DNA from: Cricetomys ansorgei
Lineage: Eukaryota; Chordata; Mammalia; Rodentia; Nesomyidae
DNA: 64,000 nucleotides
Direction of reading: 5' to 3'
NCBI GenBank assembly: GCA_026225945.1
Contig: JAMJFZ010000711.1
Span: 2,023,501-2,087,500, forward strand
Position 1 is the stretch's first letter. Each line of letters starts with the position of its first letter. The position numbers and the translations under genes are program-made. Below the pieces are notes generated by a model. It searched no databases. It was not told the origin of the DNA and saw only the letters and a list, made by a program, of their open reading frames with translations. Positions 25,010-35,930 of this stretch are shown here, in pieces.

Positions 25010-25305
25010 GATTCAATTCAGCCTGACTCCTGATTTTCAATAACACATGAGCTTTAAAATGTTTGTTCATTTGTAAATGACTGCAGAAAAGGCAAGATTG
25101 GTAATATTTAATAACCCCTGAAAATCAAATGAAATTTAAATTTCAGTGTTCAAGTTTCATCTTTGTTAGAACACAATATACCCATTTCTTGATGGATTGC
25201 CTACGGCTGATTCTCTACCACAACAGCAGTGTTGAGTAATGTTTGCAGAGATGGCATAGCCACACAGCCTAAAATATTGGCATCTGCTCTTTACAAGAAA
25301 ATTAT
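25010..25305 (-). mobile_element. Nonautonomous hAT-Charlie transposon remnant
   Basis: Same family as 13060-13265 in the opposite orientation: CAGCCTGACTCCTGATTTTC, GGATTGCCTACGGCTGATTC, ACAGCAGTGTTGAGTAATG and GCCTAAAATATTGGCATCTG are the reversed landmarks. An internal A/T-rich stretch at 25040-25135 is partly extra to the short consensus. Confidence 0.75.
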
Positions 25306-25429
25306 GATGACCCTGCCCTGTTTGATTTGATAACCGAACATGGTGAGCAAGGATTTAGGACACTCTCAACTGGACAATCTGAGCTATCCACCCAGCCCTA
25401 TAGCTGGGAGATAGATATAGCAAGAATGA

Positions 25430-25600
25430 TTGACACTTGCTGAACACTTGCATTGTTTCAAACCATGCTGTAAGCATTTGTGTTTATATTAACGTATTTA
25501 ATCTTTTTCAGAATCCAAGAGGCAAACATTTTTATCTCAAAAGCTATACAGCTAGTAGGTAGCATAGTAGGATTTGGGCCAGGTCATCTGATTTCAGAGT
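25430..25600 (+). repeat. MIR SINE
   Basis: MIR landmarks in order: TGCTGAACACTTGC, ATTAACGTATTTAATC, and AGCTAGTAGGTAGCATAGTA followed by GATTTGGGCC. Confidence 0.75.
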
Positions 25601-25844
25601 TCTCCTTTGACCTAGATACGATGTGTCCCAGAACAAAATGGGAGAAAGGGCAAGAGTAATGGGAACGGTTTCTCTGAGTAAAATAAAAGAGATCTTGGGG
25701 AAAAAAACAATAACAGGCACCCATAAACAACATTACATCAGTACTAGCTTGATACTAACCTTGCTTAACATCTTAGGACCTTGAGTTTTTCAATCCATGT
25801 ACAGTAGATAAGATCTGCTCTTTGGAGTGACTGCAATGATGTTA

Positions 25845-26015
25845 GTTAACCTTCACTGAGCACTTATTCTAGGGTAATACTAAAAATGTTACGCATGTTG
25901 TTTCACTACGGAAATAAGGCTTATGAAGGTCATATAGATTTGTCCAGAGTCACTCATAAGGTAGTATCAAGGTTTTGGTGAGAAGCCAGGTCTGTCTGGC
26001 GCTTGCTACACCGCA
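25845..26015 (+). repeat. MIR SINE, second copy
   Basis: CACTGAGCACTTATTCTAGG, GTTACGCATGTTGTTTCAC and AGAGTCACTCATAAGGTAG are MIR-like. It lies about 245 bases after another MIR in the same orientation. Confidence 0.65.
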
Positions 26016-26204
26016 CAGCTCGCATCTCAAAGATGAAGAGACATAAGGTAGCTAATAGATCTAGCAGAGGGCCTTTCACATTCTAAGTACTAGATTAAGA
26101 TTACTGTCTTTTCTTTTTCTGTCCTGACTTTCTTTGTTGATGTTGGGATACATATATAAAACAAAATTATCCATGTGTCCTCAAGCGGTTCTCTTGCCTT
26201 TTTC

Positions 26205-26435
26205 TTGTGTACTAGGGATGGAACCAGGCCCTTGCACATACCAGACATCAGTCTACTACGGACCTATATCTTCAGTCCTTTTATGAATATTCATTTTCTA
26301 CTTATTTTGAGACAGTGTCACACTAAGTTGCTAAGGCTGGCCTCAAACTCACTAGGTAACCAAGAAGTCCTTGGATTCAGCATCCTCCTGCCTTCATATT
26401 TAGGATTCCAGATCTGTGCCACCAGGCCTGGCTTC
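26205..26435 (-). repeat. B1-ID fusion SINE (ID_B1 type)
   Basis: On the minus strand, a B1-like half (26290-26435) precedes an ID-like half (26205-26285, with CCAGGCCCTTGCACATACCA reversed). This matches the described B1-ID dimers. Confidence 0.65.
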
Positions 26436-26513
26436 TGGCTTTTAAATAAAAAAGCAAAATGTAAAACAAAGTCCCTTCAATCAGCCCTGTTGTCAAAATG
26501 TCAGAGGAAGTAT

Positions 26514-26612
26514 ATTCCTGAAATCCCAGCACTAGGGAAAAGGAGGCAGGAGAACTATGTGTATGAGGTTGACCCTGGCTACATAACAAGACTCCATTTT
26601 ACTCGGAGCAAT
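26514..26612 (+). repeat. 5'-truncated B1
   Basis: AAATCCCAGCACTAGGGAAA, AGGAGGCAGGAG and GACCCTGGCTACATAACAAG. GTAACGGT-like short repeats follow near 26627-26650. Confidence 0.65.
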
Positions 26613-27149
26613 AGCAGTAGGTATCACGGTAACGGTAGTAACGGTGGTAAATACAGCAGAGCAAAACTAGCAGCGTCTCAGAAAGAGACTGAGGAGAATT
26701 ATCAGCATGCGTGCAGGGAACATGCCACGTAGAGAGACATTTCAAAGCTTGGACTCATTTCATTTGGAATGGAAAGCTCCCAGAGGCACAATGCTCACAG
26801 TATAATAAGCTGGTGATAGGTATAGGAAAGGCTAATCAGGTCTTGGTATTTGCTTTTCCCTCAAAACACAAGAACCAGGCTGTTTAACACATTGTCTAAT
26901 AGCTGTGTCACCTTCCACCTTGGACCGCTATCAAAGTGAGATTTACCCTCCCTTCCTATTGACCATGGTGCCAAGCCACACCTCCAGTCTCAGTCGGTAC
27001 ACAAGACACTGCACTCCACACGTACTGTTCAGAATCTGCAGGTTTCTAGTTAGGAAGGTGCCCGGAAGCTGTACATGAAACTGAAGTCTGGTGAAGTGAA
27101 AGGATCGGTCCACACTTGAAGAATAAGCCGACTACACAACCAGATTTAG

Positions 27150-27255
27150 CCTTGGCCTTGTAGTCAGAGAAACTAGACTGAATTCCTGGCTAGCTTAAAG
27201 ACTTTTCTGGGACTCAGTATCCCAATATCTAATGTGGTTGGAAGGTCAAATAATG
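27150..27255 (-). repeat. MIR SINE fragment
   Basis: Reversed MIR core: TAGTCAGAGAAACTAGACTG, AATTCCTGGCTAGC, GGGACTCAGTATCCCAATA. Confidence 0.6.
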
Positions 27256-29163
27256 ATTCCAGACGTGTTACTGAACTCTGAGTGTACAGTGGCCCCAATC
27301 AGTCCAGCATTTTCCTTCCCCAATAACTCATCCTTTGACGAACAGCCACTCTCCGAAAGGAGCAAGAATCTGGATTTCTGAAAGAAGAAAAAGTAAGCTG
27401 GAAGAGGTAGTGCCCTTCCTCCTTTACTTCCCTTCATCAACAATACAGTGCAAACTTCAAAAGAAGCAAATCTGAAAATGATGAACGCCAGACTCAAAGA
27501 CCTTTCCCAGAGTGGAACCCTGTGGTCAGATATTGGCAAGGGCGATTCTTGGACGACTTGATTGCCATCCAAGTCTGTTCTTAGTGGAAAATGAAGTTTG
27601 TGTTTTGAAAGCAGGATCCTTGACTTTTTTTTATCCTGTTATTCATATATTTCTTCCTAATAATCGTCAGTGTTACTATACTCAAGAGACCTTGAAGGTG
27701 AAAGACGCAGGTCTCAGGTCATTTTTCCTTCCTGTTGCTAATGAATAGGAGTTTTCTTTCTGAATTCACTCGCCCTATCATCCTTTCTCCCCCACCACCC
27801 CCAACTCAAATTACCCTATGAACTCAAATAGCAAAATAGCTGAACTGTGAGTTACCAAGTCTGGGGTTGGAATCAGTATTATGAATCACTTTTCAATATG
27901 GCAGTCCTATGTTGAAAGAGACTGAAGTTTTAGCACCTAAATACATACTGCATAAATCAGCTGCAGTAAGTATGGTGTCTCTGGTGCCACCTATTGGTCA
28001 TTCCATAAGACTGACCTATAAGGTAGTACTGTTGATCACTAAGACGAATGTAAAATGTGGTTTATGGTGTAACAGTCAAGGTTATACATTTCAACAGACA
28101 GGTGGAATACAAAAAATAGAAAGCTATGCTTGAATATCATATTTACTCGTAGACACCTTTAAACCACAGGACTATTCTGATATTTAATTTTCAACTTTAT
28201 CAACTCACTAATTAAGTCTGTGGAAAGGGATACATAATGCAGCACAATCTCTGGGAGTGCTAAGATGAGTGAACCAATCCTCATATTTAAATGATTGTAT
28301 GTCTTGTATCAGAATTGCTGTTGGTGCCTTGTTCAGATCTTTCTACCAACTAGTGAACTCAGGCAGTTACCATTAGGTGCTAGGAAAGCTGTCTAGTATA
28401 ATAAGAAGGTATCCCTTCTCTAGAGAATTGGACTTGACTAAGAAGAAGAGACCTTGTTTAGACAATAGCCACCCTGACCAGGAAGGAAGCTTTGTGTATA
28501 CACACACACACCATCTGATCTCAATAGCCATGAGCCATTGACTGAAAGTCGGGATACAAAAGGCCAGCTCACCTCACCCCAGGCTGGGAGTAACTCTGTA
28601 GTGTAGTTTTTTTCTTCTGCACTCTCAATGTCTGGAGTGAGACACCACCTGGGGCCAAACTCTTCTTTATAGCCCCTTTTCGTGTTTTGATCTGTTTTTC
28701 TCACTTGCCTTTTGGAAAACAAGGAATCACTTGAATACAAATCTCCATCTCAGGTTTTGACCTACAACAAAGTTATCCTATGGAAAAGGTATTCCTGGAG
28801 TAAGGAAAACCATGACAAATAACTTTTTTGAATTTTGTAAATGTATTTCTCCCCAGCATGTTTAGGGCCAAGCGCTGAACAAAGCAACTCTTCTGGATAA
28901 GCAGCAAAGCCTAGGCTAAAGGACAGCAGTGGCGATCCAGCACCATGGGACAATGCTGTGAAATCGCTCCTTGAAATGGCATTCTGCCTGAGTTTCTGAG
29001 AAATGTGTTTAGCATCAAAATAGTATATCCGTGCTGGCATTAGATCTAGTGCTCCCAGGGGTAATGAAAAATAACCTGGGACTGGAGCACTTGAGGCTTT
29101 CACATTTCTGCCTCTGTTAGAAAAGTCAGACCTTTTAGTTTGTGCCAAAGGAGAACTTTGGGG

Positions 29164-29194
29164 AAACAAAACAAAACAAAACAAAACAAAAAAA
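29164..29194. repeat. (ACAAA)n tract
   Basis: Five ACAAA-type units followed by a short A run. Confidence 0.9.
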
Positions 29195-29219
29195 CTCATA
29201 GGTTAAATAGAAATGGAAT

Positions 29220-29477
29220 TTCACAAAAACAAAGTCAAATTTTCAAAAGTCAAAGACAAAAAATATTTTAAGACACAAATCTCTTCAGTAAATTGTATTG
29301 GGAAGATAAATATACATATAGTAACGGTAAAAAGGGATCCTTCACACCACATTTAAAAAACAAAACTCTAAATAAAGACTTAAATTTGTGGCCTGAAACT
29401 ATTAAATACTAAAGAACTACTTTGACATTGGTCTGGGTAACAGATTTGTGAATATGATCCCTAAAATACACCCAAGG
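29220..29477 (+). mobile_element. Ancient L1, ORF2 part upstream of the nested insertion
   Basis: GACATTGGTCTGGGTAACAG and the preceding AAGACTTAAATTTGTGGCCT are L1 ORF2 3' landmarks. The next expected ORF2 bases reappear at about 30355 after the Lx insertion. Inactive. Confidence 0.7.
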
Positions 29478-30171
29478 ACAATGCTCTTGATTGCCCATCA
29501 GGATAAGATCGTAAAACTCCATTTCTGACTACACTACATACTTGGGTTGTAAGATATTGAAAAATCAAGCTGGATCTAAGCTGGGAGTTTCCTCCCTGCT
29601 GTCTGGCTTTCATGTGCTGAAAGGCGCTATGTAGACTTCTGGAAAAGAAAAGTTATTAACAGTCTTATCCAGCTATGTACCATGCTAACTACAGTAATGA
29701 CTTGCTAGTAAGACATGCCCAACAATGCAATAGTGGCACGACTATTATAGGAGTAACCAACTACCCTCTAATTTGATTTGATTTACTCTACAGAAGGAAC
29801 CTCATGCTGGTACTCTGTATCAGCACTACCTCCAAAAGTTCAGGGAACACCATGGAAGAGAGAATAGAAAAACATTACGAGTCAGAGGTTACAGGGGTGT
29901 GCTGCAAAAGTGTCCTTTAAACATGACATGGCTATTCCACTTACAAATTCACTGAAACTGTGGTTACTTGTACAAGACTGGGCTTGTCAACATCTCATCA
30001 TGCATATGGGAGGGGCTGATGAGCCCCTCCCCTCGCTAGGTCCATAGGTAGTTAATGAATACCATGAGAAAGGTTGTTAATTTTCCTCAGTGGTATAGCT
30101 ACTGATAAATTGCTGTTTCAGCAAATAACCCCCACTATGCTCCTGGGAGCAGCCTTAATTAAACTCACTGG

Positions 30172-30214
<43 letters not shown>

Positions 30215-30345
30215 ACACACACATCAAAGGAGGATTATTGAGGAAAAGAGGGTTTCAGTGGGAGAGAAGAGAGATGAGAAAGAGTAATGGTGTGTTGTGA
30301 AAATACCTAAAACTCAATATATACATATATAGAATTGTCAATAGA
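29478..30345 (+). mobile_element. Lx-type rodent L1 3' UTR, 5' truncated
   Basis: AATGCTCTTGATTGCCCATC, CTCCCTGCTGTCTGGCTTTC, GCACGACTATTATAGGAGTA and TAGGTAGTTAATGAATACC match the Lx 3' UTR as I recall it. It ends in an A/T-rich tail. It contains a (CA)n at 30174-30223 and has no coding capacity. Confidence 0.75.
30174..30223. repeat. (CA)n microsatellite
   Basis: About 25 CA units with one interruption near 30213. Confidence 0.97.
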
Positions 30346-31505
30346 AAAACATTTTAAAAATTCAGGCAAAAAAAAGCAAAAGTAGACAAATGGTATTGCA
30401 TCAAAATAAGGACTTTTACACAGCAAACAAATCAAGAAAAGGAAAACATGACTTATAAAAAATACTTGTAGACTCTGTACCTGAAAAGAAGTTATTGTCC
30501 AAAATTGATGAGACACTCAACTGCTCAATACCAAAGAAATAACCTGGTTTTTAAAATAGACAAAGACCATACATAGATACTTCTAAAAAGAAGATATACA
30601 AATAGCCAATAGGTATTTGAAGAGAAAATGTTGAACATTAGTTATCCTTAGGAAATGAAAATCAAGATCATAATGAGATGCCATCTTATATCTTTTAAAA
30701 TGGCTGTCATTAAAGAGGCAAACATAACAAGGGTTGGAGAATATAGAAAAGGAAGGATTTTCTTATACTGTTGGTATGAATATAAATTGGCACAGACATT
30801 GTGCAAAGTAGTATGGAAGTTCTTAAGCAAATAAAAATAAAACTATTATATGATTCAGCAATCTAACTACTTGGTATGTATACTAGAGATACATTTATAT
30901 CTATATCATATATATATGATATATGAATATATATGTGTATATATATTCAAATGAAATGAAATCAATATGTCAAAGAGATGCCTATATCTCTACATTCACT
31001 GAAGCACTGTTCTTAATAGTGAAGGTATTGAATTAAAGTAAGTGTCGATCAGTGGGTGAATGTATAAAGCAAACACTACACACAGAGAGAATGGAATATT
31101 ACTCAGCTTTATAAAAAAATACAAGGAAATCTTGTTGCTTAAAACAATATGTAGGAACTTGGAGGACATTGTGCTAAGCTAAATAAGTCAGGCACAAAAA
31201 GACAAGAACTGCATGTTCTCATTTACATGTGTAACATAAAAGCATCAGTCTCACTGAAAGAAATCATTGCTAAGTCATGAGGTTTGTGGAAATGGAGCAG
31301 TGTTAGTCAAAGGGTAAAATATTGTTCATGCAAGATAAATTATATACTTGAAATCTGCTGGGATAAACTATCTTAAGGATTTTTTTACACATATAACAAA
31401 AAAGGTAACCAACCATGTGATGTGATGGATCTATTAATTAGCTTGATATATATATATATCTCAAAAGATTGTGTTGAACACCATGAATATACAGTTTCAC
31501 TTATC
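30346..31505 (+). mobile_element. Ancient L1 3' end (L1MA-like), continuation
   Basis: Starts with GCAAAAGTAGACAAATGGTA, then ATAATGAGATGCCATCTTAT, AATGGAATATTACTCAGC and AGGACATTGTGCTAAGCTAA, in L1 ORF2/3' UTR order. The frame has many breaks. TA-rich repeats expand at 30893-30950 and 31444-31460. Confidence 0.85.
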
Positions 31506-31649
31506 ACATGAAAGGGGACAGCATTTTCTAAATCCAATGGCAAGAAATTTCATATTTTTATCTCTCAATTCTCACAAAATTCTTAGTTTTGGACTTTCAA
31601 AAGCAAATTAAACAGAGAAAAATCAAGACAGGGCATTTCCAATTCAGCC

Positions 31650-31735
31650 ATTTTTGTTTGTTCTGAAGCAGGGGAGGGTCTCCCTATTAATCTAGCTCCT
31701 CCTCCTCAGCCTCCTTAGTACTACAAATTTAGACA
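31650..31735 (-). repeat. Possible reversed B1 fragment
   Basis: GAGGGTCTCCCTATTAATCT and CTCCTCCTCAGCCTCCTTAG recall an antisense proto-B1. Weak. Confidence 0.4.
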
Positions 31736-32054
31736 TCCTGCTTCAATTAAATTCTTGAAACTGAAAACTTAAGGACTTCTGAAGCAAAACCAGGTTTAAA
31801 CAAAAAAAAAAGATATCTGGAAATCCCTAGGATGTTATAAGCAACTGTTCTTCAATGTCTACCCTGTTTTGCTGACCTTAGCAACACACACTGTGAAACT
31901 GTGATAAGTGGTTATTAGTTACATTTACTATAATGACCTCACAAGGAAATAACTAATAATCGAAAGCTCTATTCAGCTCTAGCATCCTACGATATATTCA
32001 TTTAGTGCACAGAAGACCTGCAGGAGAAATCGAGCTAAGATAGGCATACGATGG

Positions 32055-32160
32055 GCATAATGGATAAAGCACAGCCCAGAGAGCCAAATGGACCCAAGTC
32101 AGAATATTGTTTCCGCCATTCACTGTGGCGTCTCAGACAAATTTCTTGAGAGAGGAGGGG
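32055..32160 (-). repeat. MIR SINE fragment
   Basis: Reversed MIR head: ATGGATAAAGCACAGCCCAG, AAGTCAGAATATTG, GCCATTCACTGTGGCGTC. Confidence 0.6.
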
Positions 32161-32438
32161 AGGAACAATCTTGAAGGAAGAAAAACAAGGCTAAGGAGAA
32201 AATGATCAAAGGGAAAGGGTAGGACATGAGTGTCCAGGGTGGATCTCTCAAAGGCAGTACATCTGTGATGAGGAGGACTACGAGGAACATTCGAGGCATA
32301 GAAGAAAGCCAGAACCTATGCCAGTTACTAGCATAGAATGTTTCATGGAGCGAGGGAAGGACATTGTGGTGAAATGTGGTACAAAAGCAGAATATGACTG
32401 AAAAAGGGAGAGCTCTTACTTGTCTTTCCAGGCCTGGT

Positions 32439-32503
32439 AAATTTTAAGCCAGTTGCAATGGAAAAAAAAAAAAAAAAAAAAAACCCTGAGAAATTTTAAG
32501 CCA
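32439..32503 (+). repeat. Poly-A insertion flanked by 13-base direct repeats
   Basis: AAATTTTAAGCCA occurs at 32439-32451 and 32491-32503. Between them lie GTTGCAATGG, 22 A bases (32462-32483) and CCCTGAG. This resembles a very short retrotransposed insertion, although the seven bases after the A run are not standard. Confidence 0.6.
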
Positions 32504-33655
32504 AAAAGGAACATAACCCATGGAGTTTGTTTTAAAAACTCCCTCTTGTATAGAGATTAGATCACTGATGAGCATTAAAAAAACAAGAGAGCTGGTGAAA
32601 GGAGACTGGACAGTTCAGAGTGGTGGAGATAGAAGGGATGGGATTCAGGTTTAATATCTGTTCTGGGAGTAGTGTGCATTAAACAAGACATATATAAAAT
32701 ACCAAGTGCCTCGGTCAATTAAATGCTTGCTCTAGATAATGGGATCTGATACAACAGGCTGATTGCAGGCTCATACATACATCAAAGAAGAATATGACAT
32801 ACTTAGGTCAAAGATCTAAGATGCAAGTTAACAAACTGGTCCAATAGCTCCTCATTTGTATGCCATGTGGGCAAGTCACATTTACTTTCTATTGTTTCCC
32901 TCTAAGTTTAGGAGCAGTTTCCAAGTACTAACATTCAGTGAATCTTCTTATGGGACATGCCAGTCATGAGGGTTATGAGTGAGATAAAATAAAGACTTTA
33001 TGATAAAGATTAGACTTCACAAAGCTGTAGATATAATAAAATACTCTATGTGAGGTATTGCCTCTATACCTGACGTTCTTCCTGAAGTCATCTAAGACAA
33101 GACAGGGCTGCAATCAGGAAGAAAGGCTGGCAGCTGGGTGCGACATGTGTGAGATCCAGAACAAAACGGAACTCACTGTGATACTCTGTTTAACCACCTC
33201 TAACCCAGGTCAAGCAAGTGACTGGAAGAACTCATTTATCAGCAGCTGGTGAAACTTCAGGTCCAGCTGCTGTGGCATGCTAACAGGTGAGGCATAAGGT
33301 TAGTGACATTGTTTGTGTGTTCATGGTGTCTCACACTTACACCTGACTTTCAGAACATCAAACTACTGCTTCTATCTACCCTCCAGTCTAGTGCTTATTT
33401 CCCTGTGGTCACATTAATCTGGAATGATATAGGGAAGGAAATTGTCAGAAAGATAGTTCAAGTCCATGGGTAGGAGAGACAACTTAGCTGGTAATGTGTT
33501 ACCTAAGTTCAGATCCAAGTACTCACATGAAAGGTTGGAGTGGTAAGTCTGTAACCCCAACATGGCAGGGGGTAAGGGAGAGGAATTAGACAGGAAGAGT
33601 TCCAGAGCTTTCTAACTAGATAGTGCAACCTAAACAGTGAGAGACCGACCCTGTC

Positions 33656-33656
<1 letters not shown>

Positions 33657-33701
<45 letters not shown>
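33657..33701. repeat. (TAA)n microsatellite
   Basis: About 15 TAA units at the left border of the insertion in B4. Confidence 0.97.
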
Positions 33702-33704
33702 GTG

Positions 33705-33818
33705 GGATGTCCAGGTACCTATAGGAAATACAGACACCCTTTGGATGTCCTGGTACCTGCTGGATGTCCTGGTGTCTGTGGGATGTCTCGGTGCCTGTGA
33801 GATGTCTGAGGGCACACT
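33705..33818. repeat. 19-base minisatellite, six units
   Basis: Units begin at 33705, 33724, 33743, 33762, 33781 and 33800, an exact 19-base period. The clearest unit is GGATGTCCTGGTACCTGCT. The second unit (33724) is degenerate. Confidence 0.8.
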
Positions 33819-34180
33819 GGGGTACGTGCTTGGTCTCTGGGTGCCTGGGCAATGGCCACATACCTGCGGACTTGGGTGATGGGGCCTGACTTCAGGCTGA
33901 GCACTGTACTTGGTCTCAGGCTGGTGTGGGCCAAGTATATGTCCATCATTGGAGAAACCTGCTGCCTGTAGTAGGATCTGTAGTGAAGCCTGTGGTCCAT
34001 GCTCCTGCCACACTGGCTGGATACAATTTTCTTCTATTAGTTTTTGTTTTTGAGGATGCAGGATTTTTTTTTTTTTAGTGGGACAGGGAAGCAGGGAGGA
34101 AGGGGAGAGGGTGTTGCTGAGATGCACTCTATGAAACTCAAATTATTAATAAAACTATTATAAAAAGAAGAAGAAGAAGA
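33819..34180 (+). mobile_element. Probable L1 3' UTR-like insertion with (AAG)n tail
   Basis: A purine-rich G/A stretch at 34080-34110 is followed by an A/T-rich end (AATTATTAATAAAACTATTA) and AAG repeats, resembling rodent L1 3' UTR organisation. A T run lies at 34065-34076. The family is uncertain. Confidence 0.45.
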
Positions 34181-34204
34181 TTGAGAGCAATAGAGGAAAA
34201 CATT

Positions 34205-34370
34205 AGATGTCAACCTCTGGCCTTCACACACACATGAATGAATACACCTGCACACAAATGTGTCTCCACAAGTGTGCATGCACACACAACATACACACAC
34301 ACACATACACACACGCACACACATGTATGCACATCACATGCACATACACATACACCAAATAACTTTCCAG
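34205..34370. repeat. CA-rich simple repeat (B4 tail expansion)
   Basis: Degenerate CA/TG-containing stretch continuing from the B4 tail. Confidence 0.85.
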
Positions 34371-34971
34371 TTTAGCTAAACTGACACAGTACGAATCTAT
34401 GTAACTCCACTCTTCATCAATTTGGCACGCGTACATATGTCCTGCCATCACACTTAGCTTCCAGATCAAGATAATTGTAAAATGACAATGACGCTTCCAC
34501 GTCACACCACATAGCAGTCCCCCTCTTTCCTCAAGAGAGGATATAAAATCCCTCTATCTTTACACTAGCGCTTACTACAACACTGGCTAGCTCACCATTT
34601 GCCTGTTATTTTTATTCCTATTTCATTTTGAAATAGGAATGAGTGAGAATGGTGAGAATGAATGCTGCTTGTCAAACTATTCCACCGTCTCTCTTCTTCC
34701 CTTGGTCTCTTGGAAACTTACCCACGCCTCGAAACTAAGCTCACATTCTAATTTGTCTTAACAAACATACCAAAATGTCATCTCCTGACTTACAACATCT
34801 TGGCTTGAAACCCTTCCTCGGTCTTGTGGTATACATGACTCTCAGTGATTTCAGCTGACAATGATCGAATGGCTAATACAAGGTAGTAGGGAAATAATAT
34901 AGTTTGATTCATAAAGAAACTTATCTGCCTCTAAATTAAACTACAATTTCAGCCCAAATACTGTTTTATCT

Positions 34972-35118
34972 TTTTTGTTTGTTTGGTTGGTTGTTTTTTG
35001 TTTGTTTCTGTTGTTGTTTTGAGACAGGGAACTCTGGCTGTCCTCAAACTCACAGAGATCCGTCTGTCTCTGCCTCCTGAGTGCTGGAATTAAAGGAGTG
35101 CACCCACACCACCTAGCT
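34972..35118 (-). repeat. B1 SINE
   Basis: Antisense B1 with a TTTG-rich reversed tail, TTTTGAGACAGGGAACTCTG, CTCAAACTCACAGAGATCC and CCTCCTGAGTGCTGGAATTA. Confidence 0.9.
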
Positions 35119-35287
35119 ACTGTTTCATCTTAAAGTGTTTAAGAATAGGCACAGTAAAATTTAAAAAGGAAGAAAAATGGTTGTCAAATACCCGACTTCA
35201 TAAGAAAGCTGAACACTATGAATCACGCCTGACGAACAGAAGGACAGAACCTAATTAATTGCATTTTTTTGTGGTTTCCTATATCTA

Positions 35288-35420
35288 GCCCATAATTATT
35301 AAGTCCCTTCTATGTATCAGGTAATGTTTTCCTATACTGTTAAGGAGCACAGTGGAGAACATGACATTGCCTCTGACCTCAAAGGTTAGTGAAGGAGACA
35401 AAGTAAACAAACTATAACCT
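35288..35420 (-). repeat. L2 3' end
   Basis: TTATTAAGTCCCTTCTATGT, ATCAGGTAATGTTTTC and GGAGCACAGTGGAGAACATG are the reversed L2 tail in order. Confidence 0.7.
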
Positions 35421-35517
35421 TATAATACAGAATTTTGTGTATGACAATGGAAATGAATGGAGTTAAGGGAGGCCAAGAAAACACATAAAGAAATGTGTTT
35501 CTTTTTTAATCTCATGA

Positions 35518-35590
35518 GCCTGTGAACTGTAAACTCCTTAAAGGCAGGGACCATCTTGTATATGTCTGAGTACTCAGCTTAGATGACAAC
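35518..35590 (+). repeat. L2 fragment (weak)
   Basis: AACTGTAAACTCCTTAAAGG followed by CAGGGACCATCTTG matches the sense L2 3' region. Confidence 0.5.
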
Positions 35591-35831
35591 AACCTGTCAC
35601 TATATATACACTAGCTCCATGAATGTGAATAGTGCAATGAGATGAGCAGAACATATGCATTAATTTTAGCCCTTCACAGACACTCTTGGCTGCTCATCTG
35701 TATGTTGCATCATCACTGCTGATAAGTAAGACTGTCTAATATTGCATCTCACACTTGCTAAAAATGTGGTGGATGGAACAGGACTTGATTCTTTAACATC
35801 AAGAGCTCTGTGGTGACAATTCTGTGCGGGC

Positions 35832-35930
35832 TAGTAACACAATGGACTAAGAAGGGACTTTGATTCTGCCATTTAATAGTTGTTAGTCTCTTAGGACTAC
35901 CAATTGCTCAGCTCGGAGTGAGACTAATTC
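35832..35930 (-). repeat. MIR fragment (weak)
   Basis: GATTCTGCCATTTAATAGTT is a reversed MIR core match; flanks are weak. Confidence 0.45.

Larger units (their letters stand above)
20001..29200. other. Upstream intergenic block C
   Basis: There is no supported gene. Nothing recognised in 20705-21110, 21540-22530, 23870-24510, 24645-25005, 26620-27145 and 27260-29160. The stretch 21900-22400 has an LTR-like look (an AATAAA near 22158) that I could not assign. Confidence 0.65.
33462..34240 (+). repeat. B4 SINE split by an insertion
   Basis: The 5' part (33462-33656) carries TAGGAGAGACAACTTAGC and ends GAGACCGACCCTGTCTA. The 3' part resumes at 34181 with TTGAGAGCAATAGAGGAAAA and ATGTCAACCTCTGGCCTTC. 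About 524 bases (33657-34180) interrupt it. Confidence 0.7.

Noticed and set aside
26175..26732. 185-codon open frame on the + strand
   Set aside because: It runs across a reversed B1-ID SINE and a truncated B1, so its protein is translated repeat sequence.
30346..31505. Possible active L1
   Set aside because: Only the 3' end is present, the reading frame is broken many times, and its family is ancient.
33630..34127. 165-codon minus-strand frame ending in a tyrosine run
   Set aside because: The tyrosines are the translated (TAA)n microsatellite and the rest covers the minisatellite insertion.
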